From NCBI GenBank assembly GCA_003023665.1, contig PXYR01000002.1, positions 1 through 40,234 of the forward strand: a stretch of DNA of 40,234 bases, in the 5' to 3' direction. Position numbers and translations under genes: made by a program. Shown one piece after another: positions 25,135 through 32,675 of the stretch (positions are counted from its first letter, which is position 1; the number at the start of each line of letters is the position of its first letter). The notes under the pieces are model-generated. The model was not told the DNA's origin, searched no databases, and saw only the letters and a program-made list of their open reading frames with translations. The stretch comes from Bacteroidota bacterium. GTDB lineage: Bacteria > Bacteroidota > Bacteroidia > Flavobacteriales > Schleiferiaceae.

Positions 25135-25404
25135 ATGGCTAAAGAATCAATGAAAGCCCGCGAGATTAAACGCGCCAAGTTAGCAGCAAAGTATGCGGCT
25201 AAGCGTGAAGCGTTGAAAGCGGCCGGCGATTATGAAGGATTGCAGAAGCTTCCTAAAAATGCTTCTCCAGTTCGTGGGAGAAACCGTTGTAAACTAACTG
25301 GTCGCCCGAGAGGGTATATGCGTCAGTTTGGTCTTTCGCGGGTAACATTCCGTGAAATGGCTAATCAGGGATTAATCCCAGGGGTTAAGAAAGCTAGCTG
25401 GTAA
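25135..25404 (+). CDS. rpsN: 30S ribosomal protein S14, zinc-independent long form
   Basis: 89 residues. S14 completes the 30S head near S3, S10 and S19. It is the long form with only one Cys, so the CxxC pairs that bind zinc in the short form are absent (C-minus type). The core reads RGRNRCKLTGRPRGYMRQFG and the end GLIPGVKKASW is typical. It lies 19 bases before rpsH. Confidence 0.99.
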   Translation: MAKESMKAREIKRAKLAAKYAAKREALKAAGDYEGLQKLPKNASPVRGRNRCKLTGRPRGYMRQFGLSRVTFREMANQGLIPGVKKASW

Positions 25405-25423
25405 TTTAGAAGAACTAGGAATT

Positions 25424-25822
25424 ATGTACACAGATCCAATAGCAGATTTCTTAACGCGTATTCGTAATGGCCAAAGTGCTGGTTTACGTGTGGTAGAAAT
25501 CCCTTCAAGTAAGACAAAAGTAGCAATGGCCGAAATCCTCAAGGATCAAGGTTATGTTCACGATTTTAAAGTAGTAGAAGTAGCACCTCAGAATGTTCTG
25601 AAAGTTGCTCTTAAATACGACAGATTAACAAAAGTTCCTGCCATTCGGGAGATCAAGCGTATCTCGAAACCTGGTTTACGTCAGTACCGTAGTGCTGGTG
25701 ATTTGCCTCGTGTAAAAAATGGTCTTGGGATAGCTTTAGTTAGTACGTCAAAAGGATTAATGACAGACAAGCAAGCCCGCAAAGAGAATATCGGTGGTGA
25801 GCTTCTTTGTACTGTAAGCTAA
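25424..25822 (+). CDS. rpsH: 30S ribosomal protein S8
   Basis: 132 residues. S8 binds helix 21 of the central 16S domain and in E. coli represses the spc operon by binding an rRNA-like site near rplE; no such site was recognised by eye. The start MYTDPIADFLTRIRNGQ and the C-terminal GLMTDKQARKENIGGELLC are family landmarks. It ends 14 bases before the chosen rplF start. Confidence 0.99.
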   Translation: MYTDPIADFLTRIRNGQSAGLRVVEIPSSKTKVAMAEILKDQGYVHDFKVVEVAPQNVLKVALKYDRLTKVPAIREIKRISKPGLRQYRSAGDLPRVKNGLGIALVSTSKGLMTDKQARKENIGGELLCTVS

Positions 25823-25836
25823 TTAATAAGAAGATT

Positions 25837-26388
25837 ATGTCTAGAATAGGTCAAGCACCAATTGCCGTGCCTGCAGGCGTTGAAGTTGCCATCAGTGGTG
25901 ACAGCGTAACTGTAAAAGGAAAATTAGGTGAGTTATCGCAAGAAGTATCGAGCGGAATCACTGTAAAAATAGAGGACAGCACCATAACGCTGGAGCGTCC
26001 ATCTGATGCAAAAGAGCACAAAGCCAAGCATGGTCTATATCGTGCGCTCATTAACAATATGATTGTTGGGGTAAATGAAGGCTTTAGCCATACCTTGGAG
26101 TTAATAGGTGTAGGATATAGAGCTTCAAATCAGGGTCAATTATTGGATTTAGCGCTAGGTTACTCTCATAACTTCCTTATCAACATTCCAAAGGAGGTAA
26201 AGATTGAGACTACCATGGAAAAAGGTAAGGCGCCGACTATAAAATTATCGTCACACGATAAGCAATTACTGGGTGCTGTTACTGCGAAGATTCGCTCTTT
26301 ACGCAAGCCAGAACCGTATAAAGGAAAAGGAATTAAGTTCCAAGGTGAACATATCCGTAGAAAAGCAGGTAAGTCTGCAGCTAAATAA
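25837..26388 (+). CDS. rplF: 50S ribosomal protein L6
   Basis: 183 residues. L6 lies near the sarcin-ricin loop and the L7/L12 stalk base. The frame opens at an ATG at 25807 inside rpsH, but the conserved N-terminus MSRIGQAPIAVPAGVEV begins at 25837, so that start was taken. Two repeated domains follow, the second ending in LRKPEPYKGKGIKFQGEHIR, the L6 signature. It ends 9 bases before rplR. Confidence 0.98.
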   Translation: MSRIGQAPIAVPAGVEVAISGDSVTVKGKLGELSQEVSSGITVKIEDSTITLERPSDAKEHKAKHGLYRALINNMIVGVNEGFSHTLELIGVGYRASNQGQLLDLALGYSHNFLINIPKEVKIETTMEKGKAPTIKLSSHDKQLLGAVTAKIRSLRKPEPYKGKGIKFQGEHIRRKAGKSAAK

Positions 26389-26397
26389 TATTAAGAC

Positions 26398-26754
26398 ATG
26401 GCATTAACTAAATCAGAAAGAAGACTACGCATTCGTAGAAGAATTCGCAAGGTAGTTACAGGTACAGCTGCAAAGCCTCGTCTTTCAGTTTTCAGAAGCA
26501 ACAAAGAAATTTATGCTCAGTTGATTGATGATGTGAAGCAAGAAACTTTACTGTCATTTTCATCAAGGAGTAAAGGGATAGATGGTGCAACTGGTACTAA
26601 AAGTGATAAAAGCTTTCAAGTTGGCGAAGAATTGGCCAAGATTGCTGTAGAGAAAGGAATTACTGAAGTTTGTTTTGATCGCGGTGGTTATTTATACCAC
26701 GGTCGTGTGAAACAATTAGCAGAAGGCGCCCGTAAAGGCGGCTTGAAATTTTAA
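26398..26754 (+). CDS. rplR: 50S ribosomal protein L18
   Basis: 118 residues. With L5 it loads 5S rRNA onto the large subunit. The basic N-terminal arm (KSERRLRIRRRIRKVVTGTA) is followed by RLSVFRSNKEIYAQLIDD and the C-terminal CFDRGGYLYHGRVKQLAEGA. Its stop codon abuts the rpsE ATG with no spacer. Confidence 0.99.
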   Translation: MALTKSERRLRIRRRIRKVVTGTAAKPRLSVFRSNKEIYAQLIDDVKQETLLSFSSRSKGIDGATGTKSDKSFQVGEELAKIAVEKGITEVCFDRGGYLYHGRVKQLAEGARKGGLKF

Positions 26755-27279
26755 ATGTCGAGTAAAATGCATAACTCACGTAAAGTAAAGCCTACGGGTA
26801 TTGAATTGGTAGATCGCTTGGTAGCGGTTAACCGTGTAACTAAAGTAAATAAAGGTGGACGTACGTTTAGCTTCTCTGCAATTGTGGTTGTAGGTGATGA
26901 AAACGGTACTGCTGGATACGGAACAGGTAAGTCAAAAGAAGTTAGTGAAGCTATTGCGAAGGCAGTAGAAGACGCTAAGAAAAATTTGTATCGTATTTCA
27001 TTACTTAAGAGCACTATTCCTCACGAAGAAAATGGAAAATTTGCAGGCTCTCGAGTTTTCTTGCGACCAGCTTCAAGTGGTACTGGTGTTATAGCAGGGG
27101 GTGCAATGCGTGCAGTTTTAGAAAGTGTTGGTGTACACGATGTACTAGCTAAGAGTAAAGGCTCTTCTAATCCGCAAAATGTTGTGAAAGCGACTTTCGA
27201 TGCGTTATTGAAAATGCGTAGTGCTCAAGATGTTGCTAAGACTCGCGGCATTTCATTGGACAAAGTGTTTAACGGATAA
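26755..27279 (+). CDS. rpsE: 30S ribosomal protein S5
   Basis: 174 residues. S5 lines the mRNA entry channel and affects decoding fidelity. The dsRNA-binding-like N-terminal domain contains LVAVNRVTKVNKGGRTFSF and VVVGDENGTAGYGTGKSKEV, the S5 signature. The spectinomycin-related loop VTKVNKGGR is wild type. The C-terminal half has GVIAGGAMRAVLESVGVHDV. It starts immediately after rplR and ends 11 bases before rpmD. Confidence 0.99.
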   Translation: MSSKMHNSRKVKPTGIELVDRLVAVNRVTKVNKGGRTFSFSAIVVVGDENGTAGYGTGKSKEVSEAIAKAVEDAKKNLYRISLLKSTIPHEENGKFAGSRVFLRPASSGTGVIAGGAMRAVLESVGVHDVLAKSKGSSNPQNVVKATFDALLKMRSAQDVAKTRGISLDKVFNG

Positions 27280-27290
27280 TCTAGATCAGC

Positions 27291-27470
27291 ATGGCAAAAA
27301 TTAAAATCACACAAAAACGCAGTGTAATTGGTCGTTCAGGTCGTCAAAAGGCGACGATGGAAGCGCTAGGTTTACGTAAGATAAACGCTACAGTTGAAGT
27401 GGAGGGAACTCCGCAAATATTGGGTATGGTACGCAAAGTATCTCATCTAGTAGAAGTAGTAGAACTTTAA
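27291..27470 (+). CDS. rpmD: 50S ribosomal protein L30
   Basis: 59 residues, a short gene that fills the gap between rpsE and rplO. Translation from the ATG at 27291 gives MAKIKITQKRSVIGRSGRQ, then ATMEALGLRKINATVEVE and LGMVRKVSHLVEVVEL, the full L30 ferredoxin-like fold with its typical Leu-Gly-Leu turn. L30 binds domain II/V of 23S rRNA. The gap of 15 bases to rplO fits the surrounding spacing. Confidence 0.97.
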   Translation: MAKIKITQKRSVIGRSGRQKATMEALGLRKINATVEVEGTPQILGMVRKVSHLVEVVEL

Positions 27471-27485
27471 TAAAAAAGAATAGAA

Positions 27486-27935
27486 ATGGATTTATCAAAT
27501 CTTCAACCTGCGAAGGGAGCAACCCACAGCCGTAAGCGAGTAGGTAGAGGTGAAGGCTCTGGACACGGAGGTACCTCTACGCGCGGACACAAGGGTGCTC
27601 AGTCGCGTTCAGGTTACAGCCGTAAAATCGGTTTTGAGGGTGGTCAAATGCCACTACAACGTCGTGTTCCTAAGTTTGGTTTCACGAATCCAAATCGCGT
27701 TGAATACAAAGGATTGAACTTAGATACTTTGCAATCCTTAGTAGAGGCGAAAAAATTAAAAACGAAGATTACTTTCGAAGATCTTGTAAAGAATGGTCTT
27801 GTAGGTAAGAAGGAGCTTGTCAAAGTGTTGGGAAGAGGTGAATTAACTAAGAAGTTAAATATTACTGCTCACGCTTTTAGTAAATCTGCAGTAGCCGCCA
27901 TTGAAGCACAGGGCGGTACAGCAACTACTCTATAA
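27486..27935 (+). CDS. rplO: 50S ribosomal protein L15
   Basis: 149 residues. L15 is a late-assembly protein with a long basic N-terminal extension through 23S rRNA: SRKRVGRGEGSGHGGTSTRG followed by HKGAQSRSG and GFEGGQMPLQRRVPKFGF. The globular C-terminus includes VLGRGELTKKLNITAHAFSK. It lies 5 bases before secY, as in most bacteria. Confidence 0.99.
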   Translation: MDLSNLQPAKGATHSRKRVGRGEGSGHGGTSTRGHKGAQSRSGYSRKIGFEGGQMPLQRRVPKFGFTNPNRVEYKGLNLDTLQSLVEAKKLKTKITFEDLVKNGLVGKKELVKVLGRGELTKKLNITAHAFSKSAVAAIEAQGGTATTL

Positions 27936-27940
27936 TCGCA

Positions 27941-29287
27941 ATGAAGAAATTCGTAGAAACCATAAAAAATATTTGGAGCATCGAAGAGTTGAAGGATAAA
28001 ATCCTGACGACCCTTGGTCTGCTTTTAATATATAGAATTGGTTCAACGGTTCTGTTACCTGGGGTCGATCCGGATAGTTTAACGCAGCTTCAGGCACAAA
28101 CTTCCGAAGGTCTCTTAGGTGTATTGAATGCATTTACCGGTGGAGCTTTTTCTAGAGCTTCTGTTTTGGCTCTAGGTATTATGCCGTACATCTCTGCATC
28201 AATTATTATTCAATTGATGGGTATGGCGGTTCCGGCAGTGCAAAAAATGCAGAAGGATGGTGAAAGCGGTCGTAGAAAGTTGAATCAAATCACGCGTTAT
28301 TTGACAATTTTAATCGCTGGTGTTCAGGCACCAAGTTATCTAGCAAATCTTAGTGCACAAGGTGTTGTATTAACCTTAGATCCTGGTACATTTTGGTTCT
28401 TGGCTTGGGTGACTCTTACTACTGGTACTATTTTCGCCATGTGGTTAGGTGAACGAATTACTGACAAGGGTATTGGTAATGGTATTTCATTATTGATTAT
28501 GGTCGGTATAATTGCAACTTTACCACAGGCCTTTTTCCAGGAGATGCTTTCTCAGGTGAACCAAGGAGCCGGATGGGTTGCATTTATTATTGAATTGTTT
28601 GCCTTGTTTGTGATCACCATGTTCGCAATCGCATTAACCCAAGCGGTAAGACAAATACCTGTCCAATATGCGAAGCAGGCTGCAGCGGCTGGTAAGGGAG
28701 TTACAACGCCTACGGCTCGCCAATATTTACCCATGAAGGTGAACGCAGCTGGTGTAATGCCAATCATTTTCGCTCAAGCGATTATGTTCATCCCAATTAC
28801 TGTCCTCCAATACAGTGGTGCAGAGGGAGATGGTATCAGTTGGATAATTACAGTTTTTGGTAACATTCAAGGGTTTGGATATAATTTAACTTTTGGGCTG
28901 TTGATCATCATATTTACCTATTTCTACACTGCGATACAGGTAAATACCAATTCTATTGCTGATGATTTGAAAAGAAACGGCGGATTTGTACCGGGAATTA
29001 AACCAGGTGCGCCAACCGCTGAATTTTTGGATACGGTTTTAAGTAGAATCACTTTCCCTGGTTCGCTTCTCCTAGCGCTAATTGCAGTGTTACCTGCGGT
29101 AGCTATGGTTGTGGGGTTAAATACACAATGGGCTTACTTTTACGGAGGAACGTCCTTGTTGATTACAGTAGGTGTGATTTTAGATACACTTCAACAGGTA
29201 GAAAGTTATTTGTTAAACCGTCATTACGATGGTTTAATGAAGTCGGGAAAATTGAGAGGAAGAACACAAACTAGCACCTTCAGTTAA
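27941..29287 (+). CDS. secY: Protein translocase subunit SecY
   Basis: 448-residue inner-membrane channel of the Sec translocon, with ten expected membrane helices. Visible landmarks are the first helix with IYRIGSTVLLPGVDP, the plug region after it, helix 2 (LALGIMPYISASIIIQLM), the loop KMQKDGESGRRKLNQITRYL, and the cytoplasmic loop between helices 8 and 9 (IADDLKRNGGFVPGIKPG), which contacts SecA and the ribosome. adk and map, which often follow secY, are absent; infA begins after one base. Confidence 0.99.
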   Translation: MKKFVETIKNIWSIEELKDKILTTLGLLLIYRIGSTVLLPGVDPDSLTQLQAQTSEGLLGVLNAFTGGAFSRASVLALGIMPYISASIIIQLMGMAVPAVQKMQKDGESGRRKLNQITRYLTILIAGVQAPSYLANLSAQGVVLTLDPGTFWFLAWVTLTTGTIFAMWLGERITDKGIGNGISLLIMVGIIATLPQAFFQEMLSQVNQGAGWVAFIIELFALFVITMFAIALTQAVRQIPVQYAKQAAAAGKGVTTPTARQYLPMKVNAAGVMPIIFAQAIMFIPITVLQYSGAEGDGISWIITVFGNIQGFGYNLTFGLLIIIFTYFYTAIQVNTNSIADDLKRNGGFVPGIKPGAPTAEFLDTVLSRITFPGSLLLALIAVLPAVAMVVGLNTQWAYFYGGTSLLITVGVILDTLQQVESYLLNRHYDGLMKSGKLRGRTQTSTFS

Positions 29288-29288
29288 T

Positions 29289-29504
29289 ATGGCTAAGCAA
29301 AATGCAATAGAACAAGACGGTACAGTAACCGAAGCATTGTCAAATGCCATGTTCCGAGTGGAGCTAGAAAATGGTCATATTGTTACAGCGCATATCTCAG
29401 GAAAAATGAGGATGCACTATATCAAGTTGCTACCAGGAGATAAAGTAAAACTAGAAATGAGTCCTTACGATTTAACTAAGGCTCGTATAACGTACAGATA
29501 CTAA
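29289..29504 (+). CDS. infA: Translation initiation factor IF-1
   Basis: 71 residues with an OB (S1-like) fold that blocks the A site during initiation. The segments GTVTEALSNAMFRVELENGH, HISGKMRMHYIKLLPGDKV and EMSPYDLTKARITYRY match the family at every conserved block. It starts one base after secY and ends four bases before rpmJ, so expression is probably coupled to both. Confidence 0.99.
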   Translation: MAKQNAIEQDGTVTEALSNAMFRVELENGHIVTAHISGKMRMHYIKLLPGDKVKLEMSPYDLTKARITYRY

Positions 29505-29508
29505 TAAA

Positions 29509-29625
29509 ATGAAAGTAAGAGCTTCAGTTAAAAAGCGCAGTGCGGACTGCAAGATTGTTCGTCGTAAAGGACGCTTGTATGTTATTAACAAAAAGAACCC
29601 AAAGTTCAAGCAACGTCAGGGTTAA
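29509..29625 (+). CDS. rpmJ: 50S ribosomal protein L36, zinc-free form
   Basis: 38 residues, a very short gene between infA and rpsM. The ATG at 29509 gives MKVRASVKKRSADCKIVRRK and ends NPKFKQRQG. The usual zinc ligands Cys11, Cys14, Cys27 and His33 read Ser, Cys, Asn and Phe, so this is the C-minus type that should not bind zinc. L36 is a late-assembling protein near the GTPase-associated region of 23S rRNA. It is followed after 22 bases by rpsM, the conserved start of the alpha block. Confidence 0.97.
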   Translation: MKVRASVKKRSADCKIVRRKGRLYVINKKNPKFKQRQG

Positions 29626-29647
29626 TTGATATTATAGAAAGAATACT

Positions 29648-30025
29648 ATGGCAAGGATTGCAGGGGTAGATTTACCTAGAACTAAGCGCGGTGTGATTGG
29701 ACTAACCTACATTTACGGTATAGGTCTTAGCCGGTCTCAAGAGATCTTGGCGAAAGCTGGCGTTCATGAAGATGTAAAGGTTCAAGAATGGACAGATGAC
29801 CAACTTACTACTATTCGAGGATTGATTTCTGATGAATACATAGTAGAGGGTGAGTTGCGTTCAGAAATTCAATTGAACATCAAGCGTATGATGGATATTG
29901 GTTGTAATCGTGGTATCCGTCATCGTGTGGGTCTTCCACTTCGAGGACAGCGTACCAAGAACAACTCGCGCACAAGAAAGGGTAAGAGAAAAACAGTTGC
30001 AAACAAGAAAAAAGCGACTAAATAA
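29648..30025 (+). CDS. rpsM: 30S ribosomal protein S13
   Basis: 125 residues. S13 in the 30S head contacts P-site tRNA and forms bridges B1a/B1b with the 50S subunit. ARIAGVDLPRTKRGVIGLTY and the helix-two-turn-helix GIGLSRSQEILAKAGV are visible, with the basic tail GQRTKNNSRTRKGKRKTVAN. In E. coli the alpha operon is repressed by S4 at a pseudoknot before rpsM; the 22-base gap here is too short for one. It ends 12 bases before rpsK. Confidence 0.99.
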   Translation: MARIAGVDLPRTKRGVIGLTYIYGIGLSRSQEILAKAGVHEDVKVQEWTDDQLTTIRGLISDEYIVEGELRSEIQLNIKRMMDIGCNRGIRHRVGLPLRGQRTKNNSRTRKGKRKTVANKKKATK

Positions 30026-30037
30026 TAGTTATTAGTT

Positions 30038-30430
30038 ATGGCTAAGAAACAAGCAAAACAGACGAAGAAGCGTAAAGTACGCGTTGAAGCGATGGGTGAA
30101 GCACACATCGGATCTTCGTTCAACAATATTATTATCTCATTGACAAATCAACAAGGACAAGTTATTTCTTGGTCTTCAGCTGGTAAGATGGGATTCCGCG
30201 GAAGCAAGAAAAACACTCCTTATGCTGCCCAAATGGCTGCTGAGGATTGCGGAAGAGTTGCATTGGAAGCGGGCTTGAAGAAGGTTAAAGCATACGTTAA
30301 AGGTCCTGGAAACGGTCGTGAAAGTGCGATTCGTTCATTACACAATCTGGGTATTGAAGTGGTTGAAATTATTGATATCACTCCAACACCGCATAACGGT
30401 TGTCGTGCGCCAAAAAAACGTCGCGTTTAA
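30038..30430 (+). CDS. rpsK: 30S ribosomal protein S11
   Basis: 130 residues. S11 lies on the platform near the 3' end of 16S rRNA and the E-site mRNA path. The core EAHIGSSFNNIIISLTNQQG, with GKMGFRGSKKNTPYAAQMAA and the C-terminal DITPTPHNGCRAPKKRRV, is complete. The Asn-Gly in PHNGC is the site that forms isoaspartate in other bacteria. In Bacteroidota this platform zone is where the anti-Shine-Dalgarno sequence is held away from mRNA. It ends 22 bases before rpsD. Confidence 0.99.
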   Translation: MAKKQAKQTKKRKVRVEAMGEAHIGSSFNNIIISLTNQQGQVISWSSAGKMGFRGSKKNTPYAAQMAAEDCGRVALEAGLKKVKAYVKGPGNGRESAIRSLHNLGIEVVEIIDITPTPHNGCRAPKKRRV

Positions 30431-30452
30431 TAAATAGTAGAAGTAAAGTATT

Positions 30453-31058
30453 ATGGCAAGATATAGAGGACCAAAATCAAAGATCGCACGCCGCATGGGT
30501 GAGCCTATCTTTGGACCAGATAGCTCTTTTGAGAAGCGAAAATATGCTCCAGGACAGCACGGTAATGCGCGTCGTCGCGGTAAGAAAAGTGAATATGCGG
30601 TTCAATTGCAGGAAAAGCAGAAAGCAAAATACACGTATGGTATTTTGGAAAGACAATTCGCCAATATGTTTGACAAAGCTTCTCGAAGCAAAGGAAAAAC
30701 GGGTGATGTCTTGTTACAGCTCTGTGAGAGTCGTTTAGACAATGTTGTTTTCCGTTTAGGATTAGGTAAGACTCGTGATGCTGCAAGACAATTGGTAGGT
30801 CACCGTCATATTACCTTAAACGGTGAATTAGCAAGTATTCCATCCATAAATGTGAAGCCAGGCGATGTCATTGGTGTTCGCGAAAAATCAAAGTCATTGG
30901 TAGTTATTGGGGACTCTTTAGCCTCCAAAAGTGCCGATCATCCATGGATAGAATGGAATGAAAGCAAAATGGAAGGAACATTCCTCAGCGTACCTTCTCG
31001 TGATGCTATCCCTGAAAATATCAAGGAGCAGTTGATTGTAGAATTGTACTCTAAATAA
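30453..31058 (+). CDS. rpsD: 30S ribosomal protein S4, zinc-independent form
   Basis: 201 residues. S4 nucleates assembly of the 5' domain of 16S rRNA and helps form the mRNA entry channel. The N-terminal domain (RYRGPKSKIARRMGEPIFG) lacks the four cysteines that bind zinc in some lineages. The S4 RNA-binding domain is CESRLDNVVFRLGLGKTRDA through ARQLVGHRHITLNG at about residues 90-130. In E. coli S4 represses the alpha operon and acts in antitermination. It ends 22 bases before rpoA. Confidence 0.99.
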   Translation: MARYRGPKSKIARRMGEPIFGPDSSFEKRKYAPGQHGNARRRGKKSEYAVQLQEKQKAKYTYGILERQFANMFDKASRSKGKTGDVLLQLCESRLDNVVFRLGLGKTRDAARQLVGHRHITLNGELASIPSINVKPGDVIGVREKSKSLVVIGDSLASKSADHPWIEWNESKMEGTFLSVPSRDAIPENIKEQLIVELYSK

Positions 31059-31080
31059 TAACACCTTATACCCATTCAAT

Positions 31081-32073
31081 ATGGCTATTCTTAATTTCCA
31101 AAAGCCGGACAAAGTAATCATGAACGCATCAACTGACAAAGATGGTCAGTTTGAGTTCAGACCTTTAGAGCCGGGTTACGGCTTAACAGTTGGTAATGCA
31201 CTTCGTAGGGTATTACTGTCAGGACTTGAAGGTTTCGCTTTGACTTCTTTGAGAATTGACGGCATTAACCACGAATTCAGCACAATTGAAGGTGTTGTAG
31301 AAGACGTTACAGAAATCGTACTTAATCTAAAGCAAATTCGTTTCAAACAGCAAATTGAATCAGTTGACAATGAAACTGTGAAGATTTCAGTTAGCGGTAA
31401 AGAGCAACTCTTGGCTGGTGATTTAGCTGCACATATTACTTCTTTTCAGGTATTAAACCCTGACTTGGTGATATGTAATATGGACGCCAGTGTTAACCTT
31501 TCGTTAGAGGTTGTAATAGAGAAAGGTCGCGGTTACGTGGGAGCTGAAGTTAACAAAAAAGTGGACGCTCCAATTGGTACTATCGCTCTTGATAGCATCT
31601 ACACGCCCATCAAAAATGTAAAGTATTCAATTGAAAATTATCGTGTTGAACAGAAAACCGATTTTGAAAAATTGATCATGGAGATTGAAACAGACGGTTC
31701 AATTCTTCCTAAAGATGCTTTGACTGAGGCGGCAAAAATCCTAATTCACCACTTCATGCTGTTCAGTGATGAGCGCATAAGTTTAGAAGATGAGGAAAGT
31801 GCTGAAACTGAAAGTTACGACGAAGAAGCGCTACACATGCGTCAGTTGCTCAAGACTAAGCTACACGACATGGACTTGAGTGTACGTGCTTTGAATTGTT
31901 TGAAAGCGGCAGAGGTTGATACCCTAGGTGATTTAGTCACTTACTCTAAGTCTGATTTGATGAAGTTCCGCAACTTCGGTAAGAAATCTCTTACTGAATT
32001 AGAAGAATTAGTTGATAGTAAAAACTTGAGCTTTGGAATGGATATTTCCAAATACAAGCTTGATAAAGAATAA
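31081..32073 (+). CDS. rpoA: RNA polymerase alpha subunit
   Basis: 330 residues. The N-terminal domain dimerises and starts polymerase assembly (LEPGYGLTVGNALRRVLLSG). A Glu-rich linker (EDEESAETESYDEEA, near 240-254) leads to the C-terminal domain LSVRALNCLKAAEVDTLGDL with GKKSLTELEELV. The Arg in LSVRALNCLK corresponds to E. coli Arg265, the main DNA UP-element and activator contact. Position between rpsD and rplQ is the conserved alpha-operon order; two bases separate it from rplQ. Confidence 0.99.
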   Translation: MAILNFQKPDKVIMNASTDKDGQFEFRPLEPGYGLTVGNALRRVLLSGLEGFALTSLRIDGINHEFSTIEGVVEDVTEIVLNLKQIRFKQQIESVDNETVKISVSGKEQLLAGDLAAHITSFQVLNPDLVICNMDASVNLSLEVVIEKGRGYVGAEVNKKVDAPIGTIALDSIYTPIKNVKYSIENYRVEQKTDFEKLIMEIETDGSILPKDALTEAAKILIHHFMLFSDERISLEDEESAETESYDEEALHMRQLLKTKLHDMDLSVRALNCLKAAEVDTLGDLVTYSKSDLMKFRNFGKKSLTELEELVDSKNLSFGMDISKYKLDKE

Positions 32074-32075
32074 AA

Positions 32076-32582
32076 ATGAGACACGGTAAGAAAAATAATC
32101 ACCTCGGCAGAAAGACTGCGCACAGAAAAGCGATGTTGAGTAATATGGCTGGCTCACTTATTGAGCATAAGCGTATTAACACTACTGTTCAAAAGGCAAA
32201 AGAACTACGCAAGTTCGTTGAGCCTTTGATTACTCGTGCTAAAGAGAACACTACTCATAATCGTAGAACTACGTTTGCGGTATTGAGAAATAAGTATGTA
32301 GTTACTGAGTTATTCACTGTGGTTGGTCCAAAGGTGGCTGATCGTCCAGGTGGGTACACACGTATCATTAAAACAGGTAACCGATTGGGAGACAACGCAG
32401 AGATGTGTATGGTTGAGTTGGTAGACTTTAATGAACTATATACAAAAGAAGAAAAGAAGAAAACGACTCGTCGTAGCCGTCGTGCGAAACCAGCTGCTGA
32501 ACAGGTTGCACCTGCCCCTGCTGCTGAAGAGGTTACTGAAGAAGTTGCGGTAGAAGAAACTAAGGAAGAATCTGCTGAATAA
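32076..32582 (+). CDS. rplQ: 50S ribosomal protein L17 with an acidic C-terminal extension
   Basis: 168 residues, against the usual 116-130. The core (1-122) starts MRHGKKNNHLGRKTAHRKAM and includes KAKELRKFVEPLITRAKE; L17 lies near the exit tunnel on the solvent side. It is followed by a basic linker (KKKTTRRSRRAK, 127-138) and a tail of about 30 residues rich in Glu, Ala, Val and Pro (139-168). Tails of this kind occur in other Bacteroidota; the role is unknown. Last gene of the supercluster, with a strong terminator 43 bases on. Confidence 0.97.
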   Translation: MRHGKKNNHLGRKTAHRKAMLSNMAGSLIEHKRINTTVQKAKELRKFVEPLITRAKENTTHNRRTTFAVLRNKYVVTELFTVVGPKVADRPGGYTRIIKTGNRLGDNAEMCMVELVDFNELYTKEEKKKTTRRSRRAKPAAEQVAPAPAAEEVTEEVAVEETKEESAE

Positions 32583-32624
32583 GGAAAAACAAATGCGCCA
32601 AATAGGTCATTGTTGATTAATTTA

Positions 32625-32662
32625 AAGGGGAATTGGGCTTAGGCCGAATTCCCCTTTTTTTA
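32625..32662 (+). terminator. Strong terminator of the ribosomal supercluster
   Basis: AAAGGGGAATT (32625-32635) pairs with AATTCCCCTTT (32648-32658), with a further GGC/GCC pairing inside and loop TTAG, followed by a T run to 32662. It is the first strong terminator seen since the promoter at 15781. carA starts only 13 bases after it. Confidence 0.9.
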
Positions 32663-32675
32663 TAAACTATTATCC

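Noticed and set aside
25807..25836. Upstream ATG for L6 inside rpsH
   Set aside because: The conserved L6 N-terminus begins at 25837; the extra ten residues are rpsH sequence in another frame.
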